Notes: generated by a model not told the origin, from the sequence alone. DNA of 64,000 nt from CAVTWD01 sp963738325 (GCA_963738325.1 CAVTWD010000014.1:18566-82565); one strand, 5' to 3'. Shown: positions 35,555-44,345, numbered from the stretch's first letter. Program-made: numbers and translations.

Positions 35555-36244
35555 GTGCTGATCGAGGGGCTTCCGCTGTGGCTGGCGCAGACGAACGCTT
35601 GGATCGTCGCGCCCCGCGGCCCGGGTGGGGAGTGCGTGCTGATCGACGCGCCGCCAGACCCGGTGACGATCATCCATCGCCTCGAACACCACGGGCTGCG
35701 GCTCGTCGCGCTGTTCAACACCCACGGCCACATCGACCACATCGGCGGAGTGGGCACCCTGGTCCACGACCTCGAGGGCGGCGACGCCATCGACGTGCGC
35801 ATCCACGACGACGACCGCCACATGCTGCTCGACCCGCTCGGGACGAGCGGCATGTTCGCCAGCTTCCTCCAGGACCTCGACCTCCGCCCTCCCGAGCTCG
35901 TGCACGGCCTGGACGACGGCGAGGCGGTTCGCGGCGCGGGCATGACCTTCACCGCGGTGCACACGCCCGGTCACACACGCGGCTCGGTGTGCTTCCGCCT
36001 CGACGTGGAGGGTGAGCCGCCGATCCTGTTCTCCGGCGACCACCTCTTTGCCGGTTCCATCGGTCGCACGGATCTACCGGGCGGCTCGTTCGAGGTGCTC
36101 ATGGCTTCGATGCAGGAGAAGATCCTCCCGCTCGACGACGACACGGTGGTGCTGCCCGGCCACGGGGGAACGACGACGATCGGGCGGGAGCGGGCGACCA
36201 ACCCGTTCCTGCTCGAGCTGCGCCAGCGCCACGCCGACCGGTGA
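35555..36244 (+). CDS. MBL-fold metallo-hydrolase (glyoxalase II-like)
   Basis: This is a 229-residue metallo-beta-lactamase-fold enzyme. The metal site is complete: THGHIDHIGG (HxHxDH), His in VHTPGHTRGSV, Asp in LFSGDHLFAGSIGRTD, and a final His in VLPGHGGTTTIGRERATNPF. The GRTD and late GHG signatures are those of hydroxyacylglutathione-hydrolase-like enzymes. In a mycothiol-using organism the natural substrate could be a mycothiol thioester, but this is inference. The start GTG 35555 has TAGGGT seven bases upstream. It lies downstream of malQ. Confidence 0.87.
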   Translation: MLIEGLPLWLAQTNAWIVAPRGPGGECVLIDAPPDPVTIIHRLEHHGLRLVALFNTHGHIDHIGGVGTLVHDLEGGDAIDVRIHDDDRHMLLDPLGTSGMFASFLQDLDLRPPELVHGLDDGEAVRGAGMTFTAVHTPGHTRGSVCFRLDVEGEPPILFSGDHLFAGSIGRTDLPGGSFEVLMASMQEKILPLDDDTVVLPGHGGTTTIGRERATNPFLLELRQRHADR

Positions 36245-36417
36245 ACAGCCCCGGACGGGCTGCCTCGGCCCTCCGCCACCAGCATTTCGCGCGGCGTAGT
36301 GGCGCCATACGGCGCTGAACCGCGTCAGATCACCCGGGCGTCATTTGCGACGAAGCCGGCGAACGGGCCGTCCTCGATGCGGTGCGAGCCCTGCTCGGTT
36401 GGGGGCGACTGGCGACG

Positions 36418-37050
36418 TCACCGGGGGTCGGCGCGGTCGATGTTCCAATGCCGGGCGATCTGGCAGTACCACCCGCCGTCAGTCGCCGGGAGAACGATGC
36501 AGCGACTGATCGTCCGCTGGCCGCCTTCTTGGTCGCCATACAACAACTCGATGGTGAACGGCTGCCGCTGGGCGAGCACACGAGCGAACTCTCCGTGTAA
36601 AGGGTCGTTCTCGTCACGCAGCGCGCTCTCCCAATAGCCCGCGCCCCCTGGCGCAACGTACAGATCGACCATGAGCCTGCGGAACGCGTCGATGTCGGCC
36701 GGTGCGACGTCGGACAACGCGAAGTCCGGCCTCGGATACCAGCCATGCAGCAACGCGAGACCGGCGCCGACGTTGCGCAGGCTGATCGCGAGGTAGATCA
36801 CCCCACCCTCATGTTCAGCGAGCGCTCGCCCGCCACTCACACGCGCCACGTGCTGGTCGCGCCACAGGACCTTCTGATCCGGGGCATCGCTGAGCGACGG
36901 CACGAGCAGCGGGCGCATTCCCGTCAAGAGCGCACGCTCGGCAACACGCGCAGAGCGGTTCGACGATCGCACCGCTGAGAACGTTGCCGCCGCGAGCACG
37001 AGCGTCCCACCCGCTGTCGCGAGTGATGAGATCGTCTGCCAATCGGCCAC
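36418..37050 (-). CDS. hypothetical membrane-anchored protein
   Basis: This is a 210-residue protein I do not recognise. An N-terminal helix (residues about 5-28, TISSLATAGGTLVLAAATFS) is followed by a basic stretch (RSSNRSARVAERALL) and MRPLLVPSL. A soluble beta-rich domain has VIYLAISLRNVGAGLALLHG and CIVLPATDGGWYCQIARHWN. The pattern of one N-terminal helix followed by an R-P-x-L/V motif and RNVGxGxA is seen in many small membrane-tethered proteins of unknown role. It has its own position, convergent with the MBL gene and upstream of nothing on its strand. The 173-bp gap before it (36245-36417) shows no gene. Confidence 0.65.
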   Translation of the reverse strand: MADWQTISSLATAGGTLVLAAATFSAVRSSNRSARVAERALLTGMRPLLVPSLSDAPDQKVLWRDQHVARVSGGRALAEHEGGVIYLAISLRNVGAGLALLHGWYPRPDFALSDVAPADIDAFRRLMVDLYVAPGGAGYWESALRDENDPLHGEFARVLAQRQPFTIELLYGDQEGGQRTISRCIVLPATDGGWYCQIARHWNIDRADPR

Positions 37051-37227
37051 CGCACCGACCCTATAAGGCCGGCTCCGTGCAGCTTGTGTGGGCTACGTCG
37101 CGGCGAGCAGGCCCTCGGCCGCGGCGGTAGCGAGTCTCGTCGACGGTGGTGACCGGTCTGTGACCGGGAGCCGATGGGACTCTGCCGCCACCCCGACGAC
37201 CATCCGCGTCCTCGCTGGTCCCACCGG

Positions 37228-37310
37228 TGCCCGAGGTGGGAGTCGAACCCACACGCCCCTTCGGACGGCGGATTTTGAGTCCGCTGCGTCTGCCATTCCG
37301 CCACTCGGGC
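37228..37310 (-). tRNA. tRNA-Leu (CAA)
   Basis: The minus strand folds as a class II tRNA. The acceptor stem is GCCCGAG/CTCGGGC with discriminator A. The anticodon stem is GCGGA/TCCGC with loop CTCAAAA (anticodon CAA, reads UUG). A long variable arm follows (CGTCCGAAGGGGCGT), then T stem GTGGG/CCCAC with loop TTCGACT. CCA is not encoded. It is 83 bases long with the discriminator. Confidence 0.95.
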
Positions 37311-37498
37311 CTTGGTCTGTGGCGGGTGGCACGTTAGTGGCGAAACCTCTTGTTTCCCTGCGTCTCTGCTACCCATCGGTAGCTCACGGAGTCGGCCATC
37401 CTCGCCTAACCTGAGGATTCCAGCCAACCGATCGCCGTCGCTCGGGCTGGCCGAACGAGGCCGATCCCGCGGCCCCACGAGAGGAGGCTGCTCACCGC

Positions 37499-38674
37499 AT
37501 GCTCGCCTTCACCTTTCCCGGCCAGGGTTCGCAGCGTCCCGGCATGGGGCGGCCGTGGGTCGACCACGAGAGCTGGGAGCTCGTGACCGAAGCATCCGCC
37601 ATCCTCGAGCGAGACATCGGGCAGCTCCTCGTCGACGCCGACGTCGACGAGCTGAAGGACACCCGCAACGCCCAACTCACGACCTTCGTCGCCAGCCTCA
37701 TGGTGCTGGACGCCGTGGAGCGCCTCGGCGTCGAGCCGGACATCTGCGCCGGCCACAGCCTGGGCGAGTACACCGCACTGACCGGCAGCGGCGCGTTGTC
37801 GTTCGACGAGGGCTTGCGTCTCGTCGGCGAGCGGGCCGATGCGATGCACGAGGCGGGCACCGATCATCCCGGCACGATGGCGGCCGTGCTCGGCCTCGAC
37901 GACGATCTCGTCCAAGTCGCCTGCAACCTGGCCGACCACGACGTCTGGGTCGCGAACTTCAACGCCCCTGGACAGGTGGTCATCGCCGGTTCGATCGAGG
38001 GCGTGTCGGCGGCGGGCGTCAAGGCGAAGGAGCTGGGGGCCAAACGAGTCATGGGGCTGCCGGTGTCGGGTGCCTTCCACACGCCGTTCATGGTCCCCGC
38101 CCGCGACCGCTTGCGCAAGGCGATCGCCGAAGCGAACCCCCGCGACACCGACGTGCCGATCGTCTCCAACGTCGACGCCCTCCCCCACGCCCGGGGCAGC
38201 GAGTGGGCGACGCTGCTCTCCGCGCAACTGTCGAGTCCGGTGCGATGGAAGCACGTGCTGCTCACCCTCAACCGCGAAGGCGTCGACGGCTTCGTCGAGC
38301 TCGGCCCGGGGGGTGTCCTCACCGGAATGGCCAAGCGCACGGTGGAAGGAGCCCGAACCCTCGCCGTCTCGGTCCCCGAGGATCTCGACACGCTCCTCGA
38401 GTTCGTGGGGGACGCCACCACCACCTTGCCCACGAGCCTGGAAGGGGAGCATCTCTTCGCGGTGGAACGGCTGGTGGTGAGCCCGGCGGCGGGCGTCTTC
38501 CAGCCCGTCGACGGTCTCGGGAGCGGCGTGCCGATCAACACCGGCTCCGTCCTCGGGCACGTCGGGGAGCACGAGGTGCGCTCGCCGTTCGAGGGCGTGT
38601 TCCAGGCCTTCATCGCCGTCGCCGGCGAGCGGGTCAGTGGGCGCCAGCCGATCGCCTGGTTGAGGACGGCCTGA
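37499..38674 (+). CDS. fabD: malonyl-CoA:ACP transacylase with C-terminal biotinyl/lipoyl-like domain
   Basis: It loads malonyl groups onto ACP for fatty-acid synthesis. The MCAT domain is complete: FTFPGQGSQRPGM, active Ser87 in GHSLGEYTAL, His194 in GAFHTPFM, and ELGPGGVLTGMAKR. The protein is 391 residues, about 80 more than usual. Residues about 322-391 read like a barrel-sandwich (biotinyl/lipoyl) domain: VVSPAAGVFQPV, then GSVLGHV, EVRSPFEGVFQAF and GERVSGRQPIAWL. The modified Lys hairpin (AMKM) is missing. The ATG 37499 follows GAGGAGG. It is the first gene of fabD-fabH-fabG-acpP-fabF. The tail may dock acyl-CoA carboxylase or mimic BCCP; this is speculation. Confidence 0.93.
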   Translation: MLAFTFPGQGSQRPGMGRPWVDHESWELVTEASAILERDIGQLLVDADVDELKDTRNAQLTTFVASLMVLDAVERLGVEPDICAGHSLGEYTALTGSGALSFDEGLRLVGERADAMHEAGTDHPGTMAAVLGLDDDLVQVACNLADHDVWVANFNAPGQVVIAGSIEGVSAAGVKAKELGAKRVMGLPVSGAFHTPFMVPARDRLRKAIAEANPRDTDVPIVSNVDALPHARGSEWATLLSAQLSSPVRWKHVLLTLNREGVDGFVELGPGGVLTGMAKRTVEGARTLAVSVPEDLDTLLEFVGDATTTLPTSLEGEHLFAVERLVVSPAAGVFQPVDGLGSGVPINTGSVLGHVGEHEVRSPFEGVFQAFIAVAGERVSGRQPIAWLRTA

Positions 38675-38675
38675 C

Positions 38676-39641
38676 ATGCCCCGAATCCCCCAGGGCCTCC
38701 GGGGTGGCGTGATCCGCTCGTGGGCCACAGCGCTGCCGGACAAGATCGTCACCAACGACGACCTTGCCGTCAGCATGGACACGAGCGACGAGTGGATCAC
38801 CGAGCGCACGGGCATCCGGCAACGCCGCGTGGGGGGCACGACCGCCGGGCTCGCCGTCGAGGCCGGGCGGGTCGCTCTCGAACGGGCCGGGCTCGAGCCG
38901 TCGGCGATCGACGGCCTGATCCTCGCCACCACGACGCCCGACCAGACCGTCCCAGCGACCTCCGCCACCGTCCAGCACCGCCTCGGGCTGGTCTGCGGGG
39001 CCATGGACCTGAACGCCGCGTGTTCGGGCTTCGTCTACGCCCTCGCCGTCGGCCACGGGCTCATCGGGGCGGGGGCCGAGCGCCTGTTGCTCATCGGCGC
39101 CGAGACGCTCTCGCGCGTGACCGACTGGAGTGACCGCGGCACCGCCATCCTCTTCGCCGACGGCGCCGCCGCCGTCGTGCTCGAGGCGGTGGACGGGCCC
39201 GGCGAGCTGTTGGCCTGGGATCTCGATGCCGATGGCTCGGCCCAGCCGTTCCTGTACGCCGATGTGGGCGACTACATCAAGATGGACGGCCGCGAGGTCT
39301 TCCGCCGGGCCGTGCGCATCATGGTGGACTCGGCCACGAAGTCGATGGCCTACGCAGGCGTGAGCGCCGACGACATCGCCCTGGTCGTCCCGCACCAAGC
39401 CAACATCCGCATCATCGAGGCCGCGTGCCAGCGGCTGGGCATCCCACTGGAGCGGGCCGCCACCAACATCGACCGCTACGGCAACACCTCAGCGGCCTCC
39501 ATTCCCCTCGCGCTCGCCGAAGCCCTCGACGAGGATCGGGCCGCGCCCGGCGATCTCGTGCTCCTCGTCGGTTTCGGCGCCGGGATGACAGCGGCCAGCG
39601 CCGTGCTGCGCTGGGGCGGGGTGAAGGGCGCCAACGCGTGA
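38676..39641 (+). CDS. fabH: beta-ketoacyl-ACP synthase III
   Basis: It condenses an acyl-CoA primer with malonyl-ACP to start each fatty acid. The catalytic triad is visible: Cys116 (LNAACSGFVYAL), His240 (VVPHQANIRII) and Asn270 (RYGNTSAASIP). The N-terminal TSDEWITERTGIRQRRV and C-terminal GFGAGMTAASAVLRW are typical. It gives 321 residues. ATG 38676 starts two bases after the fabD stop, so translation is coupled. Its own stop overlaps the fabG GTG. Confidence 0.95.
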   Translation: MPRIPQGLRGGVIRSWATALPDKIVTNDDLAVSMDTSDEWITERTGIRQRRVGGTTAGLAVEAGRVALERAGLEPSAIDGLILATTTPDQTVPATSATVQHRLGLVCGAMDLNAACSGFVYALAVGHGLIGAGAERLLLIGAETLSRVTDWSDRGTAILFADGAAAVVLEAVDGPGELLAWDLDADGSAQPFLYADVGDYIKMDGREVFRRAVRIMVDSATKSMAYAGVSADDIALVVPHQANIRIIEAACQRLGIPLERAATNIDRYGNTSAASIPLALAEALDEDRAAPGDLVLLVGFGAGMTAASAVLRWGGVKGANA

Positions 39642-40342
39642 GCCGTGTCGTGCTCGTCACCGGTGGGGCGAGGGGGATCGGCCTCGCCTGCGCGCGGCGC
39701 TTCGCCGAGCTCGGTGACAAGGTCGCCGTCACCTACCGCTCGACGCCGCCGCCCGAGGACCTCTTCGCCGTGCAGTGCGACGTGACCTCCGCGACCGACG
39801 TCGGCGCCGCGTTCGGCGCCGTCGAGCAGCTCTACGGGCCGGTCGAGGTGCTCGTCGCCAATGCCGGCATCACCAAGGACGGGCTGCTGCTGCGCATGGG
39901 CGAGGACGACTTCACGTCGGTGCTCGACGCCAACCTGACCAGCGCCTACCGCCTGGCGAAGCGGGCGGCGCAAGGGATGCTGCGCGCCCGTCGGGGCCGC
40001 ATGATCTTCCTCTCGTCGGTGGTGGCCGTGCTCGGGTCGGCCGGCCAGGCCAACTACGCCGCGTCGAAGGCGGGGCTCGTCGGATTGGCGCGCTCGCTCG
40101 CGCGTGAGCTCGGCTCGCGTTCGATCACCGTCAACGTCGTCGCTCCGGGCCCTGTCGAGACCGACATGACCGCTGCGCTCGGCGACAAGCGCATCGCCGA
40201 GCTCACCGCGGCCGTGCCCCTCGGCCGTTTCGCGTCGCCCGAGGAGGTGGCGGCCGTCGTCGCCTTCCTCGCCTCGCCGGAGGCGGGCTACATCACGGGC
40301 GCGGTGATCCCCGTCGACGGCGGGTTGGGGATGGGACACTGA
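39638..40342 (+). CDS. fabG: 3-oxoacyl-ACP reductase
   Basis: This NADPH-dependent SDR reduces beta-ketoacyl-ACP in chain elongation. The cofactor loop is TGGARGIG, followed by NAGITKDGLLLRM, the catalytic Ser in MIFLSSVVAVLGSAG, Tyr-x-x-x-Lys in NYAASKAGL, and ITVNVVAPGPVETDM. GTG 39638 overlaps the fabH stop as GTGA; the frame is open further upstream in fabH without homology. It gives 234 residues. Its place between fabH and acpP, rather than outside the cluster, makes this a complete initiation/reduction/condensation operon. Confidence 0.95.
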   Translation: MSRVVLVTGGARGIGLACARRFAELGDKVAVTYRSTPPPEDLFAVQCDVTSATDVGAAFGAVEQLYGPVEVLVANAGITKDGLLLRMGEDDFTSVLDANLTSAYRLAKRAAQGMLRARRGRMIFLSSVVAVLGSAGQANYAASKAGLVGLARSLARELGSRSITVNVVAPGPVETDMTAALGDKRIAELTAAVPLGRFASPEEVAAVVAFLASPEAGYITGAVIPVDGGLGMGH

Positions 40343-40376
40343 CAGACTGGATCGTCAACACAGCCAAGGAGACAGC

Positions 40377-40613
40377 GTGGACGAGGAGAAGTACGCCCGG
40401 TTCCGCAACTGCGTCGTCGAGGTGCTCTCGGTCGACGAGGCGGCGGTGGTACCCGAAGCGAAGTTCGGGGACGACCTGGACGCCGACAGCCTCGACCTCG
40501 TCGAGCTGGTGATGGCGCTCGAAGACGAGTTCGGGGTGGCCGTCCCGGAAGAGGAGCTCGAGGGCATCGAGACCGTCGGGCAGGCCTACGAGCTCGTCAC
40601 GTCGAAGATGTGA
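40377..40613 (+). CDS. acpP: acyl carrier protein
   Basis: This is a 78-residue acidic helical carrier. The phosphopantetheine serine is Ser38 in DADSLDLVELVMALED. The start is GTG at 40377 with AAGGAG five bases before it. It lies 34 bases after fabG and about 50 before fabF. It shuttles acyl chains among the Fab enzymes encoded around it. Confidence 0.95.
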   Translation: MDEEKYARFRNCVVEVLSVDEAAVVPEAKFGDDLDADSLDLVELVMALEDEFGVAVPEEELEGIETVGQAYELVTSKM

Positions 40614-40666
40614 GCCGGATGCCGAGGGCGTGGCGAGGGCAACGCCCCGCTGACAGGAGGAGGGTG

Positions 40667-41851
40667 ATGGTGCCTCGCGATGGTCGCCGTGTCGTGGTCA
40701 CCGGCATGGGTGTCGTGGGCCCGTGCGGCATCGGCCAGGAGGCGTTCTGGGAGGGGCTGCTGCGCCCGGCACCCCAGGGCGATCATCTCGTGGTCGAGGG
40801 CTTCGATCCGACCCCGTGGTTCGAGGGGCCGAAGGAGGTCCGCCGGGCCGACCGCTTCGAGCAGTTCGCGCGCGCCGCCGCCGGGATGGCGCTCGCGGAA
40901 GGTGAGCCCACCGGTGATCCGATGCGCCGAGGTGTCGTCATCGCCACCGGCATCGGCGGCCTCGCCACGCTCGAGGAGCAGGTCAAGGTGCGCCTCGAGA
41001 AGGGCGAGCGCCGCGTCTCACCGTTCCTCGTACCGATGATCATGGCCAACGCCGGAGCCGCCTCGGTCTCGATGCACTACGGCTGGCAGGGTCCGTGCGA
41101 GACGATCACGACCGCCTGCGCGGCGTCGACCCATGCCATCGGTTACGCGGCCCGCCTCATCGCCATCGGCCGCTGCGACGCCATGCTCGCGGGAGGCAGC
41201 GAGAGCAGCGTGACCCCCACGGCCCTGGCCGGGTTCCGCAACATGACCGCGCTCACGACGGCGGGCATCAGCCGGCCCTTCGACACCGACCGCGACGGCT
41301 TCGTGATGTCAGAGGGAGCCGCCGTCCTCCTCCTGGAGGAGCTGGGCACCGCCCAGGCCCGCGACGCTCGCATCTACGGCGAGGTCCTCGGCTCGGCCAG
41401 CACTGCCGACGCCTACCACATCACCGCGCCCTCGCCCGGCGGTGCAGGCGCGGTGGCGTGCATGGAGTTGGCCCTCACCGACACCGGCCTCCGCCCGCAA
41501 GACATCGTGCACATCAACGCCCATGGCACCTCGACGCCGCTGAACGACGCCGCCGAAGCCGAGGCGGTGGCCAAGGTGTTCGGCCCGCCGGGTCCCGTCG
41601 TCACCTCGTGCAAGGGCGCCACCGGCCATTCCCTCGGCGCGGCGGGGGCGCTCGAGGCGGCCGCCGTCCTCCTCTCCATCGAGCATCGCCTCATCCCGCC
41701 GACGATCGGCACGCGGGCGCTCGACCCGGAGATGTCGATCGATCTGGTGATCGGCGAGGCGCGTGCCTGGGAGCCCGGGCCGACGCTCTCCAACTCCTTC
41801 GGCTTCGGTGGGCACAACGGCACGCTGGTGATCGCGCCCTTCACCGACTGA
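40667..41851 (+). CDS. fabF: beta-ketoacyl-ACP synthase II
   Basis: It elongates acyl-ACP with malonyl-ACP. The catalytic residues are Cys151 (TTACAASTHAIGYAARL), His in NAHGTSTPLND, and Lys/His in SCKGATGHSLGAAGALEA. The C-terminal SNSFGFGGHNGTLVI is the family signature. It gives 394 residues from ATG 40667, which has AGGAGGAGGG directly upstream; a longer open frame starts at 40610. It is the last gene of the operon and is followed by a bidirectional hairpin. Confidence 0.95.
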   Translation: MVPRDGRRVVVTGMGVVGPCGIGQEAFWEGLLRPAPQGDHLVVEGFDPTPWFEGPKEVRRADRFEQFARAAAGMALAEGEPTGDPMRRGVVIATGIGGLATLEEQVKVRLEKGERRVSPFLVPMIMANAGAASVSMHYGWQGPCETITTACAASTHAIGYAARLIAIGRCDAMLAGGSESSVTPTALAGFRNMTALTTAGISRPFDTDRDGFVMSEGAAVLLLEELGTAQARDARIYGEVLGSASTADAYHITAPSPGGAGAVACMELALTDTGLRPQDIVHINAHGTSTPLNDAAEAEAVAKVFGPPGPVVTSCKGATGHSLGAAGALEAAAVLLSIEHRLIPPTIGTRALDPEMSIDLVIGEARAWEPGPTLSNSFGFGGHNGTLVIAPFTD

Positions 41852-41869
41852 CGTCGCCCCTCCTTCCTG

Positions 41870-41917
41870 GAACTCGAACCGGAGAGGGCCGCGCGCGGCT
41901 CCCCCCGGTTCAAGTTC
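41870..41917. terminator. hairpin between convergent fabF and fabZ
   Basis: GAACTCGAACCGG (41870-41882) pairs with CCGGTTCAAGTTC (41905-41917) with one mismatch, around a GC-rich loop that contains GCCGCGCGCGGC. It lies between convergent genes, so it can serve both strands. There is no T tract. The right arm is identical over 13 bases to the coaE hairpin at 22131-22143. Confidence 0.6.
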
Positions 41918-42003
41918 GGGGTTCGAACTGTGGACGTCGGTGCCCGGGTCACCGAGCTTCCTGTGTTCAGCCCCGCGCCTGAAGCCGGTACGAGCGGCGT
42001 CGC

Positions 42004-42435
42004 TCACGAATCCACGACGACGAAGAGCAGTTCGCATTCGCAGGCCGTTTCCCCCTCTACCAAGGCTCGTCCCTCGCCCTTGCCCGCCCGTGTCGACAGG
42101 CGGGTCATCTCGACGGCGAGCTCGAGGTCGTCGCCCGGCCCCACTTGCCGCCGGAAGCGGGCGGCGTCGAGCCCACCGAACAAGGGCAGGCGGCCGGCGA
42201 AGCGCTGATCGGTGAGCACGGCGATGGCCCCGACCTGCGCGATGGCTTCGCACATCAGCACACCCGGGAGGGTGGGGCGCCCCGGGAAGTGACCGGCGAA
42301 GAACCACTCGTCACCACGGAGGTGCCACACGCCACTCGCCGCTTGGCCCGGTTGGAGTGACGTGACCTCGTCGACGAACAGGAACGGGGGCCGGTGGGGG
42401 AGGACGTCGAGCGGAGCGGGGAAGGGCGCCGCCAC
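42004..42435 (-). CDS. fabZ: 3-hydroxyacyl-ACP dehydratase FabZ-like
   Basis: This 143-residue hot-dog-fold enzyme removes water from beta-hydroxyacyl-ACP. The catalytic His is in LPHRPPFLFVDEV. The second motif, FAGHFPGRPTLPGVLMCEAI, carries the Glu. GTG 42435 lies two bases after the bcp stop (TGAGGGTG), so the two genes are coupled. It is convergent with the main fab operon, separated by a hairpin. A non-FAS dehydratase of the same fold cannot be excluded, but the context favours FabZ. Confidence 0.88.
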   Translation of the reverse strand: MAAPFPAPLDVLPHRPPFLFVDEVTSLQPGQAASGVWHLRGDEWFFAGHFPGRPTLPGVLMCEAIAQVGAIAVLTDQRFAGRLPLFGGLDAARFRRQVGPGDDLELAVEMTRLSTRAGKGEGRALVEGETACECELLFVVVDS

Positions 42436-42437
42436 CC

Positions 42438-42890
42438 TCAGGCCCCCAACGCGTCGAGCAGCTTGGCCGGGGTGTCCTTCGGGCTGATCTTGTACCAGGC
42501 GTGCTCGACGACGCCCTTCCCGTCGACGAGGAAGGCCGAGCGCTCGATGCCCATGTACTTCCGCCCGTACATCGACTTCTCCTTCCACACGTCGAAGGCC
42601 TCGGCCACGGCGTGATCGGGGTCGGAGAGGAGCGGGAACCCGAGGGAGTACTTCGTGTCGAACTTCTTCTGCGCGGCGGGCTTGTCCGGGCTGATGCCCA
42701 CCACCGCTGTGTCGCCGATCTGGCCGAGGATGTCGCGCAGGCCACACGCCTGGGCGGTGCAGCCGGGCGTGTCGGCCTTCGGGTAGAAGTACACGAGGAC
42801 CTTGCGGCCCTTGTACCCGGAGAGCTTCACGGTCTTGCCCTCCTGGTCGGGCAGGGAGACCGCAGGGGCCTTGTCGCCGGAGTGGAGCAT
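42438..42890 (-). CDS. bcp: thiol peroxidase / bacterioferritin comigratory protein (peroxiredoxin Q)
   Basis: It reduces peroxides with a thiol electron donor. The peroxidatic Cys is in YPKADTPGCTAQACGLRD, which also has the resolving Cys five residues on (alpha-2 type). VVGISPDKPAAQKKF and IERSAFLVDGKGVVEHAWY follow. It gives 150 residues from ATG 42890 (MLHSGDKAPAV); upstream ATGs exist (42914, 42968) but add non-conserved residues. It is coupled to fabZ and divergent from argG. Confidence 0.92.
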   Translation of the reverse strand: MLHSGDKAPAVSLPDQEGKTVKLSGYKGRKVLVYFYPKADTPGCTAQACGLRDILGQIGDTAVVGISPDKPAAQKKFDTKYSLGFPLLSDPDHAVAEAFDVWKEKSMYGRKYMGIERSAFLVDGKGVVEHAWYKISPKDTPAKLLDALGA

Positions 42891-43002
42891 GGACGGAGAC
42901 GGTAGCGGCGCCATCTCCGCCCGGAGGCCGCCGCATCCTCCGGCCGCCACGCCATGGTCCGGCCGCACCCCTGTGCCCGGTCGTCAGCGCTCGGCCCCGC
43001 GG

Positions 43003-43008
43003 TAGCGT
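43003..43008 (+). promoter_or_regulatory. -10 element of argG
   Basis: TAGCGT ends eight bases before the GTG at 43017 and there is no ribosome-binding site, so a leaderless argG transcript is likely. No ARG box is obvious. Confidence 0.45.
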
Positions 43009-43016
43009 CGCCTTCC

Positions 43017-44345
43017 GTGTCCAAGGTCCTGACCTCGCTGCCGGTGGGCGAGCGCGTGGGGCTCGCCTTCTCGGGCGGCCTCGACACGTCCGTCGCCGTG
43101 GCCTGGATGCGGGAGAAGGGCGCGATCCCCTACGCCTACACGGCCGACGTCGGCCAGTACGACGAGCCGGACCTGGCGAGCGTCCCGGCTCGCGCCACCG
43201 CCTACGGCGCCGAGTCCGCCCGCCTCGTCGACTGCCGGCGCGAGCTCGTGCACGAGGGCCTGGTGGCCCTGCAGTGCGGCGCCTTCCACATCTCGACCGC
43301 GGGACGCACCTACTTCAACACCACACCTCTCGGGCGGGCCGTGACGGGCACGCTCTTGGTACGAGCCATGCTCGAGGACGGAGTCGAGGTCTGGGGCGAC
43401 GGCAGCACGTACAAGGGCAATGACATCGAGCGCTTCTACCGCTATGCCCTGCTCGTGCACGCAAACCTCCGGATCTACAAGCCCTGGCTCGACCCGGCCT
43501 TCGTCGACGAGCTCGGCGGGCGGGCCGAGCTGAGCGCGTGGCTGGCCGAGCGGGGCCTCCCCTACCGGGACCGCGCCGAGAAGGCCTACTCCACCGACGC
43601 CAACCTGTGGGGGGCGACACACGAGGCCAAACTGCTCGAGCAGCTCGACAACGGCCTCGATCTCGTCGAGCCGATCATGGGGGTGCGGTCGTGGGACCCC
43701 GAGGTGCGAGTGGACACCGAGGAGGTCACCGTTCGCTTCGAAGCCGGGTGGCCCGTGGCCTTGAACGGCCGCACCTGTGCCGATCAGTTGGAGCTCGTGG
43801 CGGAAGCCAACACCGTCGGCGGGCGCCACGGCCTGGGCACGAGCGACCAGATCGAGAACCGGATCATCGAGGCGAAGGGCCGCGGCATCTACGAGAGCCC
43901 GGGCATCGCGCTGCTCCACGTCGCCTACGAGCGTCTCGTCACCGCCATCCACAACGAGGCGACCATCGACAACTACCGGACGATGGGTCGCCGCCTCGGC
44001 CGGCTGCTCTACGAGGGGCGCTGGTTCGACCCGCAGAGCCTGATGCTGCGCGAGCCGCTGCAGCGCTGGGTGGGCGCCGCCATCAATGGCGAGGTCACGA
44101 TCCGACTCCGGCGGGGCGAGGACTACACGATCGTGTCCACGTCAGGCCCCGATCTGAGCTACGAGCCGGACCGCCTCTCGATGGAGCGCAGCGACTCGGT
44201 CTTCGGTCCCCTCGACCGCATCGGTCAGCTCACCATGCGCAACCTCGACATCGAAGACACCCGCACGAAGCTCTCCGTCTACCGCCGCGCCGGCACGCTC
44301 GGCCAGGGCGAGGACCCGCTGGAGCTCCGAGGAGGGAGCGCCTGA
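43017..44345 (+). CDS. argG: argininosuccinate synthase
   Basis: It joins citrulline and aspartate, using ATP, in arginine synthesis. The PP-loop is FSGGLDTSVAV. Further motifs are STAGRTYFNTTPLGRAVTGT, GDGSTYKGNDIERFYRYAL and YSTDANLWGATHEAK. The C-terminal SDSVFGPLDRIGQLTMRNLD is normal. It gives 442 residues and belongs to the longer E. coli-like subtype, not the approximately 400-residue form common in many Actinobacteria. The start GTG 43017 (VSKVLTSLPVGE) matches the subtype. No other arg genes are adjacent. Confidence 0.95.
   Translation: MSKVLTSLPVGERVGLAFSGGLDTSVAVAWMREKGAIPYAYTADVGQYDEPDLASVPARATAYGAESARLVDCRRELVHEGLVALQCGAFHISTAGRTYFNTTPLGRAVTGTLLVRAMLEDGVEVWGDGSTYKGNDIERFYRYALLVHANLRIYKPWLDPAFVDELGGRAELSAWLAERGLPYRDRAEKAYSTDANLWGATHEAKLLEQLDNGLDLVEPIMGVRSWDPEVRVDTEEVTVRFEAGWPVALNGRTCADQLELVAEANTVGGRHGLGTSDQIENRIIEAKGRGIYESPGIALLHVAYERLVTAIHNEATIDNYRTMGRRLGRLLYEGRWFDPQSLMLREPLQRWVGAAINGEVTIRLRRGEDYTIVSTSGPDLSYEPDRLSMERSDSVFGPLDRIGQLTMRNLDIEDTRTKLSVYRRAGTLGQGEDPLELRGGSA

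Noticed and set aside
37312..38712. 466-codon frame overlapping fabD
   Set aside because: Arg/Gly/Pro-rich noise in another phase of the real fabD gene.
43017..44345. Programmed frameshifting as an explanation for broken genes
   Set aside because: argG and most other genes are intact, and the shifts vary in direction and context; no slippery site plus structure recurs, so indel errors are simpler.
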